From: Panicum virgatum
Lineage: Eukaryota > Streptophyta > Magnoliopsida > Poales > Poaceae
Direction: 5' to 3'
DNA length: 64,000 bases
NCBI RefSeq assembly: GCF_016808335.1
Contig: NC_053137.1
Coordinates: forward strand, 49,934,281-49,998,280
The position numbers were made by a program, and so were the translations under genes. The notes beneath the pieces are model-generated. The model was given only the letters and a program-made list of their open reading frames with translations, did no database searches and was not told the origin of the DNA. This document shows, piece after piece, positions 27,401-39,002 of this stretch; position 1 is the first letter of the stretch, and each line of letters begins with the position of its first letter.

Positions 27401-28134
27401 AAATTTGAAAGTGCCTTCAGTAATCTGTACCACTCAATTTGGCAGCACACCAGATTATAGACTGCACATAATTCCCATTAACAAGTCTGAAGTAGTTCAC
27501 TTCTCAGACAATTGGTTTTACTTCTGTAACTGATGCCTAAAGATTTTGACGGATGACCATCGACCAGTCACTGATAGAAAATGTGCATCTCTCCTTCGTA
27601 TTCTCTAAAGACATGCTCCATCGGCCAGAATCAAATTATTCAACTATAACAGCTACCAATCAGCAAGCAGCGCTTCTCAAAATATACAATCCAATGACCA
27701 ATAGCGACCAAGCACACGAGCCCCGCCATTTATACCTGAATCGAAGCATTCCCGCAGTCAGAGACGGTCACAACCCAGGCGCTGTACGAGTAGCTCCACC
27801 CCATGGTGAGGTTCGCTCTAGCAAGCGAGGCGGCCACGACGACGCCTGTTTCCCCGACGGCGACGGTAGAGTTGGTGACGTTGAGGCCGTGGAGCACGAT
27901 CCCGGAGGCGGTCATGCGGACGCTGCCGACGAGCGGGATGCTCATGGATCTCTCGATGTCCGGCACGCTCAGGGGCGTGAGCGTCTCCGCGGCGCGGGAC
28001 ACGAGCAGGTCCTTGGCGAAGTCGAGGCCCGACTGGGAGATGACGGCGGAGATGTGCGGTGACGCGGCCGCGGGGGAGGAGTGGGCGGTGAGCAGCTGGA
28101 GGACGACGAGGAGGGGGAGGAGAGGGGTGCCCAT
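24424..28134 (-). CDS. BPI/LBP family secreted lipid/LPS-binding protein
   Basis: Plant BPI/LBP proteins resemble animal bactericidal/permeability-increasing and LPS-binding proteins. Arabidopsis members (LBR type) have been linked to LPS sensing. Six exons on the minus strand: 27736-28134, 26681-26820, 25999-26353, 25552-25800, 25147-25272 and 24424-24636, giving 493 aa with matching phases, near the family length. The N-terminus [17 protein letters not shown] is a clear signal peptide. BPI domain 1 follows ([26 protein letters not shown], the Cys pair around DCGNASI and MECGCYMKE). Domain 2 ends with [15 protein letters not shown] and the [13 protein letters not shown] block. The exon 5/6 junction region is the least certain. 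The ATG lies 481 bp from the ATG of the divergent DUF1664 gene. Confidence 0.9.
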
Positions 28135-28615
28135 GGCGGCGAGGAGCCGAGGTGGCTAGCCGCTAGCCTAGGGTTGGGGAGGAGGTCGCTGGAGTGGTAG
28201 TAGTGGCCGGAGGGGGAAGAAGACACGTGCGGTGGCGATGCGGAGGGTTGGAGCTTGGAACGGTCGTCTTCTCCGGGAATGGTTTGCTTTGGCTTTTTGG
28301 GGGAGGAGACGTGGGTGGGTTTGGGTTCGCCATTGCTGACGTGGTGGAGACGTGGCTGCTGGGCTGCTGGCTAGACCGCTCGCAGAAATGTTACCAGCCC
28401 CCTTCACTGACATGTGGAGCCCAAGTTGCCCTCGCCACACGAAACCTGTCAGGTCTCCCGGTCCAGGCGCCCTCCTCCCCCGCCCTGAAGCTTTCCCCTT
28501 CCGGAAGCTTCGCACGGCTGTCTTCCTCCTCCTCGTCCCACTCGCCGCTGCCGCCGCGCGCCCCCTTCTAGAACCATCCAGAGGCGAGCCGGAGCAGCGC
28601 GAGGTCGGCGGGGGC
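28135..28615. promoter_or_regulatory. Shared upstream region of two divergent genes
   Basis: The 481 bp between the ATG of the BPI/LBP gene (minus) and the ATG of the DUF1664 gene (plus) must hold both 5' UTRs and both core promoters. It is GC-rich with long pyrimidine-rich runs on both sides, and I see no clear TATA box. A bidirectional promoter is inferred from geometry only. Confidence 0.6.
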
Positions 28616-31600
28616 ATGGCGACGCAGACGGGGGTCGCGGCCTCCAAGGTCCTCATCCTCGTCGGCGCAGGTCCCCGTCTCATCACCGCCGTCGGCCGTC
28701 GCCCCCATCAAAATTTCTCTCCGATTGGCTACGATCGGTTGCTGTTTCGACCACTGATGTTGTGAATTGGTGCCTGTGCAGGGATGACGGGCTCTATCCT
28801 GCTGCGGAATGGACGCTTGTCTGATGTATTGGGGGAACTCCAGGTCGGTAGAATATTCCCCCATTTTTATGTTCAAATTTTATTAGATACGTTGTCACGC
28901 GGTTCCGCCTATGCCTCTGCCTTGTTTATTGTCTTCGCATTACTGAACTTTTGTTAGCCGAATCGTTAATGACTTCGCCATGGGTAGTAGAAGCATTAAT
29001 TTTGTCCGTATGTGATTAGAAGCGTGTTGTAAATTGCATCGACGACTTTAGTTGTAGTGACTCCTCATACGCATCATACTGATTTTGATGATATGCTCTC
29101 TGCAACTTCGCCTGCAAATGTTTATTTAAGCGCATCTTATGTGTTTAGGAGATTATGAAGGGTGTAAATCAAGGAGCTGCTTCGGGCCCCTATGACATTG
29201 CCCTTATTCAAGCTCAGGTATGCTTTTCTACATATGAATATATCTTACTGTCAGCATCTGCATGGGGGTTACTCTTTCTTGCTTCTATTTTGATAGCATT
29301 ATTTATCTTAACTTCAAATGCTGTTGATTAAATTAGATTCGGAATTTAGCCCAAGAAGTACGGGATTTGACATTATCAAGGCCTATTACCATACTGAATG
29401 GCAAATCTGACTCAGGTGGTTCGTACCTGCTTCACTGTCTCTTCATTCTGTTTCCTTTATTCACTCGTTTGTGCAAATAGCCATTTCATGTCAATCTTTA
29501 GTTTCAATTCATATAGTTCCTCTTATGAATGTTCACAGAAGTTTAAATAAATAGTTACTTGTATACACTTCTAAATATCTATAAGACTATATCTATAATG
29601 AGATCATCCACATAGTAGTTCTCTGCTAAAAAAAATCATGAAAGCCTGTTCAGGGCTGAAATTAGCAATTATTTATTCATGAAGCCAAAATACCTACAAG
29701 CTGGCAGTTTCATACATGTAAATTCTTAGCTTATAGAAGTTTACTATAAATGGGTAAATGCTATTGGTATATTCGGCCCTTGTATTATTTTCTTAGCTAT
29801 TTGTGTATTCCTTTTGCAGGCGGTTTATCATCCTACGTACTACCAGCTGCTGCAATTGGAGCAATGGGTTATTGCTATATGTGGTGGAAGGTAAGATGCA
29901 AAATTTATGCCCTTGATTAGTTGATTATGAATTTTCTTTACTCTCTCCTCTTTTTATCCACAAGTTGTTTGTGTCCTTTAAATTTCATGGTAACCTTTTT
30001 ATTGAGTTAGTAACTGAATAAAAAAAGCAACAATTGTTCCCTGTATATTGCTTATTTTAGCTATTTGCTTTGTTTTATAGTCAGTGGATGCTAAAGAATT
30101 TGCTATTTGTGTTCTAAATAAGAAATTAATGCAACATTTCTTACAGATGGTACCACATATAGTTCCACCAGGGTTTTCCGTGAATGCAGCTGTAAAAGTA
30201 AATAAAATAACTGCTACTCATCCATGTAGAGATCATGGATGAATTCTCTATCTTAATTCTATAATAATGTCATCCTGATTGGCGATGGAATATCCAATCC
30301 AAGTTTCATCTATTCGAGTTGAGGGACACTTCCTGGTTCTACTAATAACGTCTCCCTAATTCACTAGGATTTAGAGGCAAGACAACTAGACATTTCAAAT
30401 CCTAATGACGGCCCAGGTCAAGAATTTTCCATTGAATAGGATGTGTAAACCAAACGTCAAGAGAAAGGTTGCCATCAGAATAATCTTTTTATTTTCACTA
30501 TTCTGGTTTGTATTTCTTACATGATAACCTCATGCAGGGATTGTCTCTCTCAGATGTCATGTTTGTCACAAAACGCAACATGGCTAATGCTGTTCAGAGC
30601 ATGTCAAAGCAGTTGGAGCAAGTTTCATCAGCACTAGCTGTATGCTTTATTCCCAACTCCATTTCATGTTTACTTCAGCACTTGTTATCTCTGCTGATCT
30701 TTAAGTGCAATTTATTTCAGGCAACAAAAAGACATCTAACTCAACGGCTTGAGAATTTGGATGGAAAAATGGATGAACAAGTAGAGGTCTCCAAAGCCAT
30801 TAGGAATGAGGTTGGTTCAGTTGAACAATGCTATTCCTGATTCATGAGTATTATTATTATGATATTTGCTTGATACTCACATGGTCCTCCTAAAAGGCTG
30901 TCCTTTGGTGTGCCTGAGCATCAATGTTCATTTCTTTTGATACTATGCCTGCATCTGATCGGCACTTCTTAAATCCATGTACAGCCGATTATTAAAAAAA
31001 CATTTACAGTCCAGTGTAAAATGAATTTACGTAAGTAGTTTGATGCTTACTAATGGTTATTGCTGCATAACTGCTTCAATTTCTCTTATTCGTCTAGATA
31101 AGTATACAAGGATTTTCTTTGATAGCTGCTCCAAAAATAAGTATAAAAACCGGAGCCTTTACCAGCCAGAGAGTAGCATTTGAGATAAATGTTAAGAGAT
31201 AAGAGTGATCATGAGCACTAGCAAATTTATATTTTAAACTCTGTGATTAGTTGGCCTGTGCCTTTTTCATAAACCAGTATATATATAATATACTAATATG
31301 TTCATTGCTTGCTTAATTTTGTACTCTTAGAACACCTGAGACATTTTTTGTTCTTCCTAATATATGCAGAAGCTTTTCAACCATTTGCTTAGTGTAACGT
31401 AGATACCATGTACGGGTAGCTGTAAAGCTATAAAATCTATTTAGTATCCTTGTTTCAATACATTCATGTAGTTTTGTTCTATATGTAAAGGTCAATGATG
31501 TTAAAGATGACCTGTCTCAAATTGGATTTGACATTGAAGCGATTCAACAAATGGTTGCTGGATTGGTGAGTTTGATCATTCTCTTAAACTTTTTCATGAA

Positions 31601-32327
31601 GTGCTGTCGAAATTAATATCTTAACCTTTATATTTCGTAATATCAGGAAGGAAAGATCGAGTTACTTGAGAACAAACAGGTATCTTAATTTACTTGTTAG
31701 TATTAGTGACCCATGTCATCCTCTAATTCTTCTTACCTTAACCTCCTGTGTTTATTGAACAGGATGTGGCTAATACTGGTATATGGTACCTCTGCCAAGT
31801 AGCAGGTGGTATAAAAGATGGAATAAACGCCAAGTTTTTTCAGGTGGGCAGATTATTTGGCTAGACAGTGCATGATAAAATAGTTTTGTTTGTTCGTTCA
31901 TGTAAACATAAAATGTAAAGAGCATGTCTTTGTTCATGTGTTATTCACTTATTTGTTGATATTTTGTTCTTATGATCCATATATGTTTTTCATTCCACAG
32001 GAAGCCACTGAAAAGCTCAAGCTTTCACATCCAACCCAACCTGAAATCAAGCCTGTGAAGGTACATGCCCCTTTTTTCATTTCGTTGTCCTCCTTCAGGT
32101 ATTATGACTTTATTGATGCCGAATTTCCTATTTGATGGTGTGCATATATTTAGGGACTTGAATTGTTTTCGGAGAGCACCAAGGAAACCAAAGTAGCTGA
32201 CACCAGGCCAATCATGTTCACTAGCGATGCGGAGAATGAAAAGCCCACGAAAAGTGCTGCTGTGAAGGGCGCTGCAGTGCACAGGTCTATCAGGTTCTCA
32301 TTTCGGAAGGAAGGCCTTGCTTTGTGA
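28616..32327 (+). CDS. DUF1664 domain protein with coiled coil
   Basis: DUF1664 is a plant family of unknown biochemical role. Twelve exons: 28616-28670, 28782-28843, 29149-29217, 29337-29415, 29820-29890, 30538-30639, 30721-30810, 31491-31565, 31647-31679, 31763-31843, 32001-32060 and 32154-32327. All phases agree and give 316 aa. Family landmarks are VAASKVLILVGAGMTGSILL, LSDVLGELQ, then a hydrophobic helix PAAAIGAMGYCYMWWKG that could be membrane-inserted, then the coiled-coil part MANAVQSMSKQLEQVSSAL, ATKRHLTQRLENLDGKMDEQ and DDLSQIGFDIEAIQQMV. The C-terminal tail is basic and Ser/Thr-rich (HRSIRFSFRKEGLAL). The start is the first in-frame ATG and gives the family N-terminus. The organelle is not certain. 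Confidence 0.92.
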
Positions 32328-32899
32328 TCAAATCCTCTCCGCTTGAGATGTACATTGCCTTCCCGATCGCTTTGCCTGATATTCAGAAGACATAGAAGGG
32401 TGTGAGGTATTTGGTCTGATTTGAGAATACCACAGATTCCACTCCTCCATCATTTTTTTTCCTTGGATTTGATTCATTTATGGTTTGATTTGATGCTTTG
32501 TGTGATTTTGTACACGAGGGATGGTAAAGAATAAATAAAGCACAGCCATGTGGGGGGTCAAGTTTCGGAGAAATTACTAGCACACATCAGGGACTGACGC
32601 CCGCCTCCTCATCAACTCTTTTTGTTTCTCTGACGTGCCATTTTTTCCTGGACTTCTAATTAGCCAACTAAGAAGGCTGACACGTGTTCAATTGTTCATC
32701 CAAAAGAAAAATGACGCTCATGTCCGGAAGAAAATTAGGACGCCATATGGTAGTGTCGCATGCTCGCGGTGGCAGCATCCACGCATGTCATGTGTTCAGC
32801 AGCTCAACTAGCTCAGGGTCCATACCCAATTACCCACACTAGAAATACTCTATCTTCTATGCACCCTGGAAACGGAGGCTTCAGGGTGCTCCTGGGAGG
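32328..32899. other. DUF1664 3' UTR and spacer
   Basis: The first 200 bases or so are AT-rich 3' UTR. I see no gene or element in the remainder up to the flank duplication. Confidence 0.5.
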
Positions 32900-32976
32900 G
32901 CTTCCTTCCATTCACGGGGCGACACGTACCTTGACTGCCCAGATGCTCGGACCGCTACGCCCGACGCGGGCCCCGG
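32900..32976 (+). repeat. Left copy of a host-sequence duplication flanking a solo LTR
   Basis: This 77-bp stretch begins GGCTTCCTTCCATTCACGGG and ends GCGGGCCCCGG. It reappears at 34541-34627 on the other side of the LTR with a few differences and about 11 bases more. The LTR sits exactly between the two copies. Confidence 0.88.
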
Positions 32977-34536
32977 TGTCGGTGTCCCGACCCAGGGGCC
33001 TGGATCCCAACCAGTAAATGCTGCGTGTTTCCTCGTCCCAGATGATGGTGCAAGAGGCAATCACAATAACGCACGGTTTTATCCTGGTTCCGGCCGCGGG
33101 GCCGTACGTCCAGCAAAGGGGGTGTGCGAGGGCACTGTATTATCTTGCACCCGGGGTGCTTGCAGTAGGGGATACAAGCGGGGCGAGAGTGGGAGGAAAG
33201 CCCCCAAGTCTCTGCTAGAAGTGGAGTTAGTTGAGATGAGTACTCAATCGTACTGAAAGTTCTGAAAGGGGAAGTTCAGGGAGCCTGCTTCCACCCTTTG
33301 ATTGGAGAGAGTTTTTTTAGCCTCCTGAAAGGGGAGCCCATCCTCTCCTTTTATAGTTGTAAGGAGAGGCGGTGTACATGAGTGTAGGGGCGCGGAAGTC
33401 GTCGTTCTCCCTTGAATCGCGGGGTACAGTGGTTGAACACTGTAGAAAGTGTACTGTGGGAAGGCGGCGCGTGTCGCTGTCGTCCTGGATTTTTGTCCTT
33501 GGTCCCGTGGAGATGGCGGCGGCCGTCCTGCAGTGTACCAGTGGTAGTAATGGCGTGGGACGGTCCCGGACCCCCTGGCCGGAGTGCGGGCGTGCACATT
33601 AGAAGGTCCGGGAGCACGTGGAAGTCCCGGACCCCACGAGGGGGAGGTCCGGGGTCGCGCCCGTGCGTGCTGAGTGCCCCTCTCGGCAGGACACGTGACA
33701 TCGTCGGACCCCTTCCCCAGCGGGAGATGGGTCCGGCGATGGATGTCGGCAGAACAGTAACGGGGGCGGCGCCAACTTGCCTTGTGCCGCATTGAATGCC
33801 CACAGTACTGCTACAGCGACTGGGGTGGCAGAGCGGTGACCGGGGTCGGTGGACGGGACGCCGGTCACATCCACTGCGGGAGTGGCAGTCTGACGCCGCC
33901 TGCCCTTTGAGCCGTGGTGGAGTGGCTGGCTTTTAATGCCTTCGTACGGCGGTCGGTTGGGCGGCGGGGCCATTTGTCTCTTGTGCCGAGAGATGGCCTC
34001 GAGCGAGGCGGAGATTGGCCACCCGCTCGAGGGCAGGTCCGCTGTCCTCGAGCGAGGCGGAGATTGGCCACCCGCTCGAGGGCAGGTCCGCTGTCCTCGA
34101 GCGAGGCGGAGATTGGCCACCCGCTCGAGGGCAGGTCCGCTGTCCTCGAGCGAGGCGGAGATTGGCCACCCGCTCGAGGGCAGGTCCGCTGCCCTCGAGC
34201 GAGGCGGAAATGCGATTGCGCGGTCGAGGGTCCCGAGGGGAGCCCTCGAGCGAGGCGGAGATGAGTGACCCGCCTGAGGGTAGATCCGCTACCCTCGAGC
34301 GGGGCGGAGTTTGTTCGGTGGGCCTGAGAGGGGCCCTCGAGCGAGGCGGAGATTGGTCACCTGCCCGAGGGGGATGTGGCTGGGCCATATGCTGGACTTC
34401 TTTGAGTCCTTTCCTTTCCTCTGAGGGAGAAATAGGCCATGGGCCTTCGTGGGCCCAATTGCCTTAACATATGTTTGTGTTTTTGAAAGTGGTTTTAGTA
34501 CCCCAATTAGGGTGTCCCTAATTGCTACACCCGACA
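32977..34536. mobile_element. Solo LTR, about 1560 bp, with 5-bp TSD
   Basis: The left end is TGTCGGTGTCCCG and the right end is ACACCCGACA, so the ends are TGTCGG and CCGACA. The target duplication is CCCGG at 32972-32976 and 34537-34541. No primer binding site, gag, pol or second LTR is found beside it, so it is a solo LTR. The length and GC-rich content suggest a Gypsy-type origin, not proven here. Its right half carries a minisatellite array. Confidence 0.85.
33997..34365 (+). repeat. 49-bp minisatellite array inside the solo LTR
   Basis: Units begin CCTCGAGCGAGGCGGAGATT. Four nearly identical units lie at 33997-34045, 34046-34094, 34095-34143 and 34144-34192. Further diverged units start at about 34193, 34244, 34293 and 34335. 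Each unit contains the palindromic CTCGAG twice, so transcripts could fold. Confidence 0.92.
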
Positions 34537-34540
34537 CCCG

Positions 34541-34627
34541 GCTTCCTTCCATTCACGGGGCGACACGTACCCTGCTGCCCAGATGCTAGGACCGCCGATG
34601 GGGAGGGACGCCCGACGCGGGCCCCGG
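34541..34627 (+). repeat. Right copy of the host-sequence duplication
   Basis: It is the partner of 32900-32976, with the same start GCTTCCTTCCATTCACGGGG and the same end GCGGGCCCCGG. The sequence continues beyond it into unrelated GC-rich DNA, so the right copy may be the original. Confidence 0.88.
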
Positions 34628-35646
34628 TTTCTCCAGCACCGCCTTCCTCGGTCCCTGCACTCTGTCCTCTCGCCGAGGGTGCGCTGCGCGGTTTGCGTGT
34701 GGGCCTACTTGGTGGCGCACCGCCTCCGAGTCGCCTGGCCCTCCCCGGGGTGCACTGCCTCTGCCTCCGCGGGACGCAGCCCGTTCCCCCTCTCCCTCTT
34801 TTGCGGTTTCCTGTTCCTCCTGTTGCGGCGGCCTAGGGTTTGGGAGGGTTTGGGGGTGACGGGATCTCGCCGCCGTCGCAGGAGAGGGCGACGGTGGGCG
34901 GCCCGAACGACGACGGCGTCCTCCCGCCGCGCTCCTGCTGAGGCGCACCTCTTTCCCCGCATTGCCCCCTGTTCTTTTCGCCCCTTTGGTAAGCTCCTGA
35001 TCCGATTTGCTGTTCGGGTTCTCTCGCGCCTCCTGCTGATTCTCGCCTTTGTGATTCGTGTCTCCCTTGAGGTTCTTGCCCTGTTCGCCGGTGCCCGCTG
35101 CCTTCTTCTGCTCTCGTGGGCTGCAGTGCTGCTGCTGCCGCTGGTGGGTTTCAGATCCATTTTATTGTTACCATTTTCTCCAATTTCCTGCTGATTCTTG
35201 CCTGTTCGTCTAATGTTTGTGCTCGTGATGCGCAGGTTTTCTCTACCTACTCTGCTTTTGGGTCACATTGCCGGTGATTGCCTCCTGCTGCAGTTGGTCA
35301 GGTATGAGGTTTACGGATTCTTTACCTTTGTGACCTGCACCTTTCCTTTTGTGTGTGTGCTGCCATGCGTATGTGTGGCCAGTGTTGCTGCCGCTGTGAT
35401 GTTGTTCATACTTCAATTTGGCCTGCGTTCAGCCCTTCCGTCCGTTATGGTTTGTGCTATGTGTATACTACAGTATGTTCAGGCGGCCTTTGCCAGTCAT
35501 TTGCGAGGAGTTTATTAGCCCTGATAGGCAGATGCTTGGGTGGTCCTGCTCACCCCTTTGCCGCCTTCTTAGAAGTTTAGTCGATTCTGTACATTGGTGC
35601 TCGCGTGTCCCTGACGGGAGATGTTTTTTTTCGTGTAGTTCTTTAG
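34628..35646. other. GC-rich region without recognisable protein
   Basis: A 203-aa open frame (34583-35194) is mostly Leu/Val/Arg-rich and looks like chance coding in GC-rich leader sequence. The region resembles a 5' UTR with several introns leading into the Helitron-like remnant that follows. I cannot support a gene. Confidence 0.35.
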
Positions 35647-36949
35647 ATGGATGTTCCTGGTCCTTCTCGCCGTCGTTCCAGGGAGACTGCCTCTTTGGTC
35701 GGTAGAAATGTACGCCCTAGATGTCCTCTACCAGATTTGGTTCAGTCACGGCACCGACGGCGTGAGGAGGCCGCTGCAGCCACCTTAGCTGCTCGTGCCG
35801 CTGCGCCGCGTCGGCCTGGGGAGGCCCGCAACTGGTTTACCTGTTTGTGCCGGCCATGTTTGTGCTAGAAATGTCCGCCCGAAGCTGCCTCTGCCCAGGG
35901 CGTCTTCTTCACGCCCGCTCCTGTTGTTTCAGTCCCGGGCTATGACTCTCCCGGCCCACGGCGGTATGCAGTTCTCAGTGAGTTGCCCTAAAAAATCCCT
36001 GCGTTTACCTTATTCATGAGCCTCTCAGCATCTGATTAAGACGGCACTCATACTTAGGAGACCACTTCTGTCCCCGTGTGCCTGTGAGCTGTGAGCACTG
36101 CTCAGCAGAATAGGGCCCGAAGAATGGCCAGGAATAAGAACAGGTCCCTAATGAGGAAAGGTTGTCTTAACTTGGCCCATGCCCTTCTCCATCTCCTGTT
36201 GTGTTTTGTGGACTGAAATTTTCAAGCTGTTCTCTTGGAAAATGCAGGGCATTTCCCTTGTGAGGAATTTACTAAGCCTATAGTTGGGTTCCCAAGAGAA
36301 TTTGATGCATTGTTGAAAGGTGCAGTGCCCTTTTTACCTATGGTCTGCACCATCTGCGGCCACTGGTCCATGTTCCTGCATCTTAGCCTCTTACCTTTTT
36401 CCTGTAGAAACCTACTCCGGTTCTTACTACGGCGGCCCAGATTACATGTGCGAGCACTGTAACGCTGGTTTTTGGTACCAGGAACGTGTGGTTAGTCTCA
36501 GCTCTTATGCGCAGAAACGGATTGTGTACCATTCATGCTGCCGTGGTGGGCACATTGCGCTTCGAAAGAATAGGCCATTCCCTCCTCCATTGTGTGATCT
36601 GATAAGGTTCAATGGAGGGCCTGCATCCAAGAGTTTCATGAAGCTCATAAGGCAGTACAATTCTATGTTTGCCTTTACCTCCTTAGGAGTAGACATTGAC
36701 AGGTCAATAAACACTGGTCGAGGTCCCTATATATTCCGAATCAACGGAGTGGTTCATCATCGTATTGGCTCTCTAATTCCAGAAGAGGGTAATAGACCCC
36801 AATATGCGCAGCTGTATATCTATGACACCGAAAATGAGGTGCAGAATAGGCTTGCTATCCACTCTTCTGATCCAGCCGGCGATTCTACGGCAGATGCCCG
36901 CATTGTTGAGTCTTTGATTGCCATGTTTGATCAATACAATCACCAATGA
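35647..36949 (+). pseudogene. Helitron Rep/helicase N-terminal remnant
   Basis: The stretch 36400-36949 encodes a block typical of the N-terminal part of plant Helitron Rep/helicase: YGGPDYMCEHCNAGFWYQER with a CxxC zinc-finger pair, YNSMFAFTSLG, GPYIFRINGVVHHRIGSL, AQLYIYDTENEVQNR and ESLIAMFDQYN. An Arg/Ala-rich N-terminal piece at 35647-35868 (RRREEAAAATLAARAAAPRR) fits the start of the same protein. It stops at 36947-36949, so the Rep catalytic His motif and the whole helicase are missing. Helitron ends were not found. It is a truncated remnant or a domain reused by a host gene. Confidence 0.75.
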
Positions 36950-37340
36950 TTATTTCTATGATATCATGCAAGAAAAAAATCACCAAACTGCTCCAAGACC
37001 GCCATGTTCAGAAAGAGTGCTACAGTAGGATCATACATGGCATGGCTGCTGTCTGTGATGAATTCAGTGACCTTCTGCCACTTAAAAAGGTTGAGGATGG
37101 TCAGGACATCTCAGAATTCACCGAGACTGAATTCATTTTCAATGGCAGCAAAACAAATCCATCTCGTGTTGATCAACTTGCCTTGGCTCTCCTGAACATC
37201 CTTCGTGATGTGATCATTTGTGAGACCAAGCACAGCACCACTGCATTTTGTGAGTCATTTACCTTATCCAAAACCAATTCTCTGCAGCCTTATGCTCTAC
37301 CTCCACACTCACCTAATCAGCACTCAAATAACTTCTGATT
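36950..37340 (+). CDS. Orphan exon downstream of the Helitron remnant
   Basis: An open frame of about 115 codons reads ITKLLQDRHVQKECYSRI, then HGMAAVCDEFSDLLPLKKVE and RVDQLALALLNILRDVII. The composition is protein-like (amphipathic helices, no low complexity). A possible acceptor precedes it, and a good donor GTGAGTC is at about 37250. I do not recognise it. It may be a host fragment carried by a Helitron, or part of a local gene. Confidence 0.3.
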
Positions 37341-38339
37341 GCAGGAGGAGGTGCGCCGTTCCAGCCATTGTATATACCCACGTACTACTACTACTTCTGC
37401 CTTGCCAGCACAAAGACAGGAGCTGCCTAAAGACCTGCTGATGGGTTCTTTTGCGTGCTCTGTCACTTAGCATGGCTAACTATGGTATAGCTCTTCCTTT
37501 TGCGAGTTGCCTTTACAGACAGCACCAGCACAACAACTGTGCCGACATTCTTTTGCGTCGTCCACCGTCTGACACCAATTACAGCAGTCATCCAAAATAT
37601 GCTTTGGAGGACAGCTTTGTGCCAACTTCAGGCACAAAGGGCTAGAAACCAGCATCTGAATCATGAGTACGATAGTTCAGTCAAAGATCTCACTCAATTT
37701 CTTAATACAAGATAGGCCTGAGCAAGGAACTGGTGATCTCTCAAAGCTGGTTTCAACTTTGTGCGTGTTTAGTTTACCGAAATTAGTATGGCACCTGCCC
37801 TTCATAGTGTCTCTTTTGTAGTAACACATACCTCATCAACGCAGCTGCGCCTGTTGGATGTGCCTAAAACTTCTAGCACATGTTATTGCCATTGTCCAAA
37901 CTGGTCTTGATTCATATATGCAGGACTATTTAGTTTCAATTATAGTGCCTGTCTGCTGTGTTGCTTATGCCAAGTACTGTGATTACAGCATGTGTGCGTA
38001 TACTAGGTTTCATGTGTTTTTGCTAGAGTTGCCCTGTTCAGCGAGTTCCCTACCCTGCGTCTAAATGTTTTTATCACTTAAATAGATGGAGTCATAAACC
38101 AAAGCATACTATGGATACCAACAAGTGATATACAAACTCAGATAAACATACATTCCAGCCACATTAAACCTGATGCCCATTGTCACTCATACAAAACATT
38201 GCTACACTTCAGATGAAGACACATTCCAAACACATGGGGTCGCCTAACATTTTGGCCCATACAAAACATTGCTACGCATACTGTTAGACCAAACAAGCAA
38301 CTACACGACATCAGTGCCCCGGCAAGCACAGGAAATGAC
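37341..38339. other. Spacer between orphan exons
   Basis: Nothing recognisable. Short exon-like pieces with Cys and His (for example 37500-37640) do not join into a supported gene. The last 200 bases may be 3' UTR of the minus-strand orphan gene. Confidence 0.35.
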
Positions 38340-39002
38340 TCAAGTTTCATCCATGAGCTCGGAGGACAATTCTTCCACTGCAGCTGTGGCCATCCAAACA
38401 CTCTCCTCTGCCCAGACAGCAGCTCCATGAGCGAGTATCCCGATGGACTTCCTGGACGAACCACCAACGACATCCAGAGTAATATGTTCCAGCGTCTTCT
38501 GGAGTATCTCCACATGATTGATTGTTTGAGCCCAACCAGACTTGAGCAGCATGTTGTGCCTGAGCAGTTTTTCGTTCTTCTTTTGCAGGTCCTCTACATC
38601 ACTGAAATTTGAGTTAGTGATCACAACACCAAAATCACGGCTTGCTGCCTGGATCAGTGCACTCGCCGCGGCCTCTTCTGCTCCATCCTTCGTCGTTGAA
38701 GCACAGCCCGTTGCCTCCAGAAGAGTAAACTCATCAAACTCAACGGGTAGAGGAACAATCACAAAACCCGTTGCCACGTAGAGACCATCAGCGCTTTCAA
38801 ATGAGTAGAAAGGAATGGAACCCTCTAAAGCCTTGACCACATCAGCCAAAACAGTACGGCAAGAAACATGTGCCGCAACAATTCCTCCTACAGGGATACA
38901 AAATCGCGTCACTTGCCAAGCAAACACACACACAGATGCTACCACTTCACCTTCAGATTACACAAACAAAGACTCACTGTGCTCACCAGTGCCTGAAGCC
39001 AT
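38340..39002 (-). CDS. Unidentified 187-aa protein with a weak dsRNA-binding-like segment
   Basis: Two exons in phase: 38987-39002 and 38340-38887. The short first exon encodes MASGT and joins to GGIVAAHVSCRTVLADVVKA. The middle part EATGCASTTKDGAEEAAASAL resembles the second helix of a double-stranded RNA-binding fold (the KKDAEEAAA block), but the preceding beta strands are weak. A predicted coiled coil follows (SDVEDLQKKNEKLLRHN), then a helical C-terminus ending SSELMDET. There is no signal peptide. The 5' end is uncertain: an alternative frame upstream (39010-39290) could hold another exon. I do not know the family. Confidence 0.5.

Noticed and set aside
33997..34192. Regularly repeated units that could suggest a CRISPR array
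   Set aside because: The 49-bp units are directly abutting without unique spacers and lie within an LTR of a plant genome; it is a minisatellite.
34583..35194. 203-codon + strand ORF with hydrophobic stretches
   Set aside because: Leu/Val/Arg-rich frame in GC-rich sequence that begins within the duplicated flank of the solo LTR; no family resemblance and no splice support.
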